Source of the DNA: an uncultured Sphingomonadales bacterium
GTDB lineage: Bacteria > Pseudomonadota > Alphaproteobacteria > Sphingomonadales > Sphingomonadaceae
Assembly (NCBI GenBank): GCA_903958285.1
Contig: CAJBSR010000155.1
Location: forward strand, 1 to 9,935
Length of the DNA: 9,935 nt
Direction: 5' to 3'
The notes under the pieces were generated by a model. It was given only the letters and a program-made list of their open reading frames with translations, did not search any database and had not been told where the DNA came from. The position numbers were made by a program, and so were the translations under genes. Positions 5,308 through 9,935 of this stretch are shown here, piece after piece. Each line of letters begins with the position of its first letter. The first letter of the stretch is position 1.

Positions 5308-7749
5308 ATGAAGAGTGCCCTCAACGCGGGCGTAGCAGCTATGGCTGTTGCGCTGGCATGGACGGTGACGCCTGCATTGGCCGCCGAAGCAGACGCTGAA
5401 AACATTGCACCCGGCGATATCATCGTCACCGCGCAAAAGCGGGAACAGGCACTTGTTGATGTGCCGATCTCCCTCTCCGCCTTCAACAATGAGGCGCTGG
5501 AGAACAACCAGATTTCAGAACTCCGCGATTTTGTGGGGCAGGTGCCCAACCTCTTCGTCAACAACTTCAATGGCCGGTCAGATACAGTTCGTCTGTTCAT
5601 CCGTGGCGTCGGCCAGAATGACGTGACGCTGACGCAGGACCCTTCGGTCGCGCTCTACGTTGATGGCGTTTATGTTGGCACCACAGTCGGTGGTGGCTTT
5701 GAAACCGAAGACCTTGAACGCATTGAAGTGCTGCGCGGGCCACAGGGTACGCTTTATGGGCGCAACGCGACGGGCGGGGCGATCAACATCATTTCGGCCA
5801 AGCCGGTCTTAGGCGAATTCGCCGCCAAGGGCTCGGTGAGCTATGGCAATTATGACGCCAAGCGCGGGTTGGCGACGCTCAACCTGCCTTTGGGAGATAC
5901 CGCAGCGATCCGCCTGACCGGCCTTCGCTCCAAGCGGGATGGCTTGCAGGAAAATACGGGCCTTGGCCTGGATTATGCGCGGCAGAACCACGCCGCCTTC
6001 CGCGGTGCTATCCGCTTCATGCCCAGCGAAGCGCTGACCATAGACTATGCGTTCGATTATTCGCGCAACAAGGATACCGGTACGTTGACCGTGCCCGTCG
6101 CCGGCGCACCGGCCAGTTTCCCCGTGGCGGCACCATTCCCGATCCCCGGCACCTTTGGGCTGGCAACGGGCATCACAAGCCTCGTGAACACCTTCACCGA
6201 TACGGCGCCCTTTGTGAACCGTCGGCCAGATCGCGCCGCGGCTGTCCGCGCCATGTTGCCGAGTGACGGGAAGGTCACGGGGCACAATCTCACCATCGAA
6301 TGGGAAGCCAACGACAATGTGACCCTGCGGTCTATCACCGGGCACAGGCGGATCAACAACAGCCAATATTCGGACAATCTGCCAACCCATTCGGCGAGCA
6401 TTGTCACGACCGTACTTAGCTCGGTTATTCCAACCCTGCCTGCTGGAACCGTGCTCAATGTGATCGGACCAAATGGTGTCGCCGCGACGTCGGAGGATAC
6501 GCAGTTCCGCAGCACGTCTCAGGAAGTCCAGATGCTGGGCAATACAGGCTTCATGGCCGGTAGCCTCGAATATGTGCTGGGGGCCTATTATTATGAGGAT
6601 AAGGCGACGCTCGATATTTTCGGCGGGGCCATTGGCTCGGGTCCGCTCATCCTTCAGAACCTGACGGGCATCGCCAACAAATCCTATGCGGCCTTTGGCG
6701 AAGTGACGGTGCGGCCGGGAGCCGATGAGAAGCTGAGCATCACGGTTGGTGCGCGCTATTCGCATGACAAGCGAACCGCCACACGCATCAATGAAAGGTC
6801 CTTCTCCTTTGCCGCGCTTGGCGGATTTACCGCTGAAAATTGCGGCTTCTTTGCGCTGACCTTTGCGGCGCTCGGGCAGACGTGCACGCCAACAGGTGCT
6901 GTGGCAGGGGCCAGCTATTCGGGCAAGTTCAACAACTTCTCGCCCTCACTGACCGTCGCTTACAAGGTCAGCAATGATTTGAACCTCTACGCCAAATTTG
7001 TGCGCGGCTATAAAACGGGCGGCACCTCTCAACGTTCTGCCAACCCGATCAACTTTGCAGCCGGGTTTGAGCCTGAAACGGTCAACTCGTTTGAAGCGGG
7101 CATCAAGGGCAATGCACTCGACCGGAAGCTCAGCTATTCGCTGGCCGGTTTCTTCATGCGCATGAACAATTATCAGGCAAGCGTGCAGACCGGTGCGACA
7201 GCAGGGGACCGCGACTTCATCGGTATTGATGGCAACGACATTTACGGCGTCGAGTTTGATCTCAACGCTGCTTTGTCGCGCGAGTTGCGGGTCGGTGTGT
7301 CGGGCGCTCTCCTCAGCGCCAAGTTGGGCGAGCGGTCGGCGAGTGTCCTGCTTGATACAGGCCAGGTGCAGGTTCAGAACTTCATTGCAGACCAGACATC
7401 CGCGCCGAAATCATCCGGCAATGTCTATGTCGATTATAATCGCGATATCTCAAACGATTGGGCGGCAGGCTTCCATGCCAATGTCAGCTATCAAAGCCGC
7501 ATTGAGACATCCAGTAACGTGCTCGATAACCGCCCCATCGGCAGCAAGGCCATCACCGATGCGAGCATCAGCCTGACCCGTCGTTTGGGTGGGGATCGGG
7601 AATTCTCGCTCCGCTTCTGGGGCAAGAACATCTTCGATAAGGAATATGAAACGGTGACGTTCGGTTCGTTCGCCTTCACCGGCGCGACAACCGTGTCGGA
7701 GTTCGGCGAACCCCGGACTTACGGCGTCACCATGTCCTTCCGCTACTAA
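5308..7749 (+). CDS. TonB-dependent outer-membrane receptor
   Basis: Predicted 813-aa outer-membrane active transporter powered by TonB-ExbBD. A signal peptide spans 1-25 or 26 (ending PALA/A). The TonB box is DIIVTAQKR (37-45). The plug domain (about 48-165) carries LFIRGVGQND, SVALYVDGVYVG and the highly characteristic LRGPQGTLYGRNATGGAINI (142-161). The rest is a beta-barrel ending in GVTMSFRY with the C-terminal aromatic needed for barrel assembly. Two cysteines (C512, C526) probably lie in one extracellular loop and could form a disulfide. No STN signalling domain is present between the signal peptide and the TonB box, so it is a transporter rather than a sigma-factor transducer. ATG 5308 follows a strong GGAGGAGAGGA site; the upstream GTG at 5287 is rejected. 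This receptor class in sphingomonads imports many hydrophobic or sugar-like ligands besides siderophores; the sulfatase neighbour suggests a sulfated organic ligand (inference). Confidence 0.95.
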   Translation: MKSALNAGVAAMAVALAWTVTPALAAEADAENIAPGDIIVTAQKREQALVDVPISLSAFNNEALENNQISELRDFVGQVPNLFVNNFNGRSDTVRLFIRGVGQNDVTLTQDPSVALYVDGVYVGTTVGGGFETEDLERIEVLRGPQGTLYGRNATGGAINIISAKPVLGEFAAKGSVSYGNYDAKRGLATLNLPLGDTAAIRLTGLRSKRDGLQENTGLGLDYARQNHAAFRGAIRFMPSEALTIDYAFDYSRNKDTGTLTVPVAGAPASFPVAAPFPIPGTFGLATGITSLVNTFTDTAPFVNRRPDRAAAVRAMLPSDGKVTGHNLTIEWEANDNVTLRSITGHRRINNSQYSDNLPTHSASIVTTVLSSVIPTLPAGTVLNVIGPNGVAATSEDTQFRSTSQEVQMLGNTGFMAGSLEYVLGAYYYEDKATLDIFGGAIGSGPLILQNLTGIANKSYAAFGEVTVRPGADEKLSITVGARYSHDKRTATRINERSFSFAALGGFTAENCGFFALTFAALGQTCTPTGAVAGASYSGKFNNFSPSLTVAYKVSNDLNLYAKFVRGYKTGGTSQRSANPINFAAGFEPETVNSFEAGIKGNALDRKLSYSLAGFFMRMNNYQASVQTGATAGDRDFIGIDGNDIYGVEFDLNAALSRELRVGVSGALLSAKLGERSASVLLDTGQVQVQNFIADQTSAPKSSGNVYVDYNRDISNDWAAGFHANVSYQSRIETSSNVLDNRPIGSKAITDASISLTRRLGGDREFSLRFWGKNIFDKEYETVTFGSFAFTGATTVSEFGEPRTYGVTMSFRY

Positions 7750-7750
7750 C

Positions 7751-8041
7751 TTAGAAAAGGGCAGGTATCAGGAACGGCAGACCTGCCGGCCAGAGCCACC
7801 CAAGCTTGCCCCAAAAGGCAAGCTTGGGGTTCTGATGGTTCCACAATCCCAGCGCGCCTGCAGCACCAACGGCACCCGCACCCGGGATCCAGATGCCGGC
7901 CAACCCGAACAAGCCCAATAGACCGAGGAGGCGGATGCCCGCCCCCTTGCGCGCTTTGCCCACAGGCGTGCGCAGGCCTGCGAGCCCTGCAAAGCCGATC
8001 AGGCCAAGGATGCCCGCATAGGGTGCCAAAGTGTCGAGCAT
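7751..8041 (-). CDS. Small Gly/Leu-rich membrane protein of unknown function
   Basis: Predicted 96-aa protein I do not recognise. It has two or three hydrophobic segments: about 5-23, 36-66 and 82-96. Between the first two lies a basic loop (R24, K29, R31, K32, R37), which would face the cytoplasm by the positive-inside rule. LGLIGFAGLAGL (12-23) and LGLLGLFGLAGI (39-50) are near copies, suggesting an internal duplication and tight glycine-mediated helix packing. No export signal with a cleavage site and no catalytic motif is seen. The start (ATG at 8041) lies 8 bases after the amidohydrolase stop, with AGAGGGA overlapping that stop codon, so it is almost certainly translated from the same mRNA. 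The 3' end is one base from the stop of the convergent receptor gene, and its coding sequence contains a long hairpin (7799-7828). Confidence 0.7.
   Translation of the reverse strand: MLDTLAPYAGILGLIGFAGLAGLRTPVGKARKGAGIRLLGLLGLFGLAGIWIPGAGAVGAAGALGLWNHQNPKLAFWGKLGWLWPAGLPFLIPALF
7760..7787 (+). repeat. Inverted repeat just after the receptor stop codon
   Basis: GGCAGGT (7760-7766) pairs with ACCTGCC (7781-7787) across a 14-base loop, 10 bases beyond the receptor stop codon. It could fold in the 3' end of the receptor mRNA, upstream of the stronger hairpin at 7799-7828. It lies inside the convergent small membrane-protein gene. Confidence 0.35.
7799..7828 (+). terminator. Perfect 12-bp hairpin, possible 3' end of the receptor transcript
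   Basis: CCCAAGCTTGCC (7799-7810) and GGCAAGCTTGGG (7817-7828) form a perfect 12-bp stem with a 6-base loop (CCAAAA), about 50 bases past the receptor stop. There is no U-tract after it on either strand, so it is not a textbook intrinsic terminator; it may protect or define an mRNA 3' end. It lies within the coding sequence of the opposite-strand small protein, where it encodes the near-repeat PKLAFWGKLGW. Confidence 0.45.
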
Positions 8042-8049
8042 CGTTCCCT

Positions 8050-9720
8050 CTAGTTCGTTGTGCCGTAGATTGTCCGGCCATCCTTGATTGTCGCGACAAC
8101 GCGGATGGTGTTGAGCTTGTCCGGTGCAATCGTCAGGGGATTGGCATCCAGCACCACAAGGTCGGCGCGCTTGCCGGGCGCTAGGCTGCCCTTGTCGGCA
8201 TCCTCGTGGATTTGCCAAGCGGCGTTGATCGTCACCTGTTGCAGCGCGCGATAGACGGGGATGCGCTCAAGTGGCCCGAGGATATCGCCGGATTGTGTGC
8301 GCCTGTTCACCGATGACCAGATCAGCCGCATCATATCGGGCGGGACAACGGGGGAGTCATTGTGCGCAGTGGGACGCAGGCCAATGTCCCAAGCGGTCGC
8401 CTGCGGGGAGATGAAGTCTGCCCGCTTTGGCCCAAGGGCAACATCGCGGTGCCAGTCCCCCCAATACCAGGTGTGGTTGGCAAAGAAGCTCGGCTGAATG
8501 TCGATCTTCTTCATGTCTTCCAGCTGGTCCCGGCGGACAACCTGACTGTGGATCGCAATGGTTCGCTTGCCGGTCAGGCCATTCTTCCAAACGCCGTCGA
8601 TCAGGGCCTGCATGGCCTCATCGCCGTTCACATGAACGAAGACCTGCCAGTTGTTGGTGGCGGCATCGGCCAGCTTGGCGTTGAACAGATTGAGGTCGAT
8701 GGCTGGATAGCCGCGATAGCTGGCGTCCTTGCCTTCAGGCGGCACGGTGACGGGATCATGTAGCCAAGCTGTACGCCCTTGTGGGCTGCCATCAATCGTC
8801 AGCTTAATGCCGCCGATGCGCATCCGGCCTTCATACGGCTTTCCGATTTGGGCACGAACGTCGGCAGGCCAGTCCCGTTCAAAGGAGACAAGCGCGACCG
8901 TATCGATGGGAAGCACGCCGCGTTTGGATGCTGCAGCCAGCGACGCCCAAGATTCGGGCATCACGCGCCCATCTTGCGCGGTCGTAATGCCGTTCGCCGC
9001 GTAGATCTTCAAACCTGCGACCAAAGAGGCGACGCCGCCTTCAAGGCTCGGAGGTAGGATGCGCATAGCAGGCACGAAGAACGCAGTTTCTTCAAGCACG
9101 CCGTTCGGCGTTTTTCCGTCAGCTTCGCGCCGGATGATGCCGCCCGCTGGATTGGGTGTGTCTGCGGAAATGCCGGTCAGCTTCAGCATCGCGGAATTCA
9201 TCACGGCAAAATGCCCGCTCGCATGGATGATGATAGTGGGCTTGTCCGGATAGACGGCATCAAGGTCATGCCGATTGGGGTGTCGCCGTTCCGCCAATTG
9301 CGAGTCATCATATCCATTGCCGATGATGAATGGCATGCCGGTCGGCGGTGTGTAGGCCCGCAATGCCTCTTGCAGTGCGGCTATGCTATCAACCTTACCA
9401 ACGGGCGGCGGGGCGAGCTGGGCGAGGGCTGCCACCTGTCCGACCGAGCCAACATGTCCATGCGCATCGATAAAGCCGGGCAGGAGGGTGCGTCCCTTAA
9501 GATCGACCATATCCGCCTTCTTGCCCGCAGCCTTGCGCACTGAGGCAAGGGAGCCGACCGCGATGATCTTTCCATCCCGCACTGCAATGGCTTCGGCACT
9601 CTCTGCCGTGTCGCCAGCCATCGTGATGATCGGCCCGCCGCTCCAGACGGTGGCGCGCTCGGCAGGTGCCGCCAGCGCACCGGATGCGGTGCAGGCGAGC
9701 AATATGGTCAGGCGTTTCAT
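8050..9720 (-). CDS. Exported amidohydrolase, YtcJ-like (amidohydrolase family 3)
   Basis: Predicted 556-aa metal-dependent hydrolase. A signal peptide spans about 1-18 (ALAAP); LLAC at 7-10 resembles a lipobox but is too close to the N-terminus to be convincing. Features of the YtcJ/NfdA branch appear in order: LLPGFIDAHGH (79-89) with metal ligands H87 and H89, IKLTIDGSPQGRTAWL (305-320), VHVNGDEA (362-369), IHSQVVR (390-396), HNDSPV (453-458) with the catalytic-type Asp D455, and GSLAPGKRADLVVLD (511-525) in the C-terminal beta-sandwich. Length is normal for the family, which includes N-substituted formamide deformylases and many exported proteins of unknown substrate. The start has AGGGGAT about 8 bases upstream. 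It follows the Rieske oxygenase by 48 bp and is followed by the small membrane protein at 8 bp, so all three look like one operon. The natural substrate cannot be read from the sequence. Confidence 0.9.
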   Translation of the reverse strand: MKRLTILLACTASGALAAPAERATVWSGGPIITMAGDTAESAEAIAVRDGKIIAVGSLASVRKAAGKKADMVDLKGRTLLPGFIDAHGHVGSVGQVAALAQLAPPPVGKVDSIAALQEALRAYTPPTGMPFIIGNGYDDSQLAERRHPNRHDLDAVYPDKPTIIIHASGHFAVMNSAMLKLTGISADTPNPAGGIIRREADGKTPNGVLEETAFFVPAMRILPPSLEGGVASLVAGLKIYAANGITTAQDGRVMPESWASLAAASKRGVLPIDTVALVSFERDWPADVRAQIGKPYEGRMRIGGIKLTIDGSPQGRTAWLHDPVTVPPEGKDASYRGYPAIDLNLFNAKLADAATNNWQVFVHVNGDEAMQALIDGVWKNGLTGKRTIAIHSQVVRRDQLEDMKKIDIQPSFFANHTWYWGDWHRDVALGPKRADFISPQATAWDIGLRPTAHNDSPVVPPDMMRLIWSSVNRRTQSGDILGPLERIPVYRALQQVTINAAWQIHEDADKGSLAPGKRADLVVLDANPLTIAPDKLNTIRVVATIKDGRTIYGTTN

Positions 9721-9750
9721 TGTCTATCCCCTACAAATACTGGCCTGACC

Positions 9751-9766
9751 TAGACCAGCAGGTCTA
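9751..9766 (-). repeat. Short hairpin between the Rieske oxygenase and amidohydrolase genes
   Basis: TAGACC (9751-9756) and GGTCTA (9761-9766) form a perfect 6-bp stem with a 4-base loop, three bases after the oxygenase stop codon. No U-run follows it on the minus strand, so it is more likely an intercistronic mRNA structure than a full terminator. Confidence 0.35.
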
Positions 9767-9768
9767 CC

Positions 9769-9935
9769 TTATCCAGCCGCGCGAATCGGGCTGACATTAT
9801 CGCCTTCCGGCGCTGTTTCCGGCGTTGCGTAATAGCGCGCATAATATTTGCGGAACTGCGGAATAGGACCGTCGCCATCGCAGATGATGGGGTTGGCCTG
9901 ATATCTCTGCCGGTCCCAAACGACCTTGTCCTGAT
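9769..9935 (-). CDS. C-terminal end of a Rieske-type oxygenase, KshA-like (partial)
   Basis: Only the last 54 residues and the TAA are present; the gene enters from the right edge. The tail reads DKVVWDRQRYQANPIICDGDGPIPQ and continues with FRKYYARYYA before a short Pro/Ala-rich end. The pattern of an acidic-hydrophobic W, then NP(I/L)(I/L), acidic DGP and a final aromatic-rich F/L-R-(R/K)-(W/Y)-Y helix resembles the C-terminus of the oxygenase subunit of 3-ketosteroid 9-alpha-hydroxylase (KshA) and related Rieske monooxygenases. I base this on recalled family sequence only. The Rieske cluster and mononuclear iron site lie outside the window, so the class is probable and the steroid substrate is not established. 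It appears to be the upstream gene of the amidohydrolase operon (48-bp gap). Confidence 0.6.
   Translation of the reverse strand, partial: QDKVVWDRQRYQANPIICDGDGPIPQFRKYYARYYATPETAPEGDNVSPIRAAG

Noticed and set aside
5809..6765. Long minus-strand open frame (318 codons) inside the receptor gene
   Set aside because: It lies fully within a clear TonB-dependent receptor barrel, its translation is low-complexity and Arg/His-rich, and no family signature appears.
8077..8106. LLAC at residues 7-10 or a lipoprotein class for the exported proteins
   Set aside because: Only the amidohydrolase (8050-9720) has a near-lipobox, and it is too close to the N-terminus with Leu at -2; the sulfatase LLC has Leu at -1, which does not fit.
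8042..8218. 59-codon N-terminal extension of the small membrane protein
   Set aside because: It overlaps the well-supported amidohydrolase C-terminus; ATG 8041 has its own Shine-Dalgarno site and starts the hydrophobic protein cleanly.

Overview
The window reads as high-GC alphaproteobacterial chromosome, most likely from a sphingomonad (Sphingomonadales). This is inferred from the TonB-dependent receptor with an IIVTAQKR-type TonB box, the dense catabolic gene content and the overall protein style; there is no rRNA or other direct taxonomic marker. Coding density is very high. I see no tRNA, rRNA, insertion sequence, CRISPR array, integrase or origin.

Layout. (1) Bases 1-332, minus strand: the N-terminal part of an N-acyl-D-amino-acid deacylase family amidohydrolase. 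It diverges from (2) a plus-strand pair: an XRE/Cro-C1-type regulator (start most likely the GTG at 462) and a short-chain dehydrogenase/reductase (SDR, TTG start at 1199) that overlap by 4 bp. The 129-bp divergent gap carries two inverted repeats just ahead of the regulator. (3) The SDR meets, tail to tail with overlapping stop codons, a minus-strand exported metallo-beta-lactamase-fold hydrolase of the alkylsulfatase type (1978-3396). (4) That gene diverges across 103 bp from an exported formylglycine-type sulfatase (3500-5119), followed on the same strand by a TonB-dependent outer-membrane receptor (5308-7749). (5) The receptor ends one base from the stop of a minus-strand operon: a KshA-like Rieske oxygenase fragment (9769-9935), an exported YtcJ-like amidohydrolase (8050-9720) and a small Gly/Leu-rich membrane protein (7751-8041).

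How it may work together (inference). The centre of the window looks like a uptake-and-desulfation module. The outer-membrane receptor would import a ligand, and two exported hydrolases with unrelated chemistry (a cysteine-derived formylglycine sulfatase and a zinc alkylsulfatase-like enzyme) would cleave sulfate esters. The cytoplasmic SDR could then oxidise a freed alcohol, and the Rieske oxygenase next door could attack a ring. A sulfated steroid-like or other sulfated hydrophobic compound would fit, but the sequence alone does not fix the substrate. A recurring GCGTA(A) element in both intergenic regions of the sulfatase/receptor section is a candidate shared operator.
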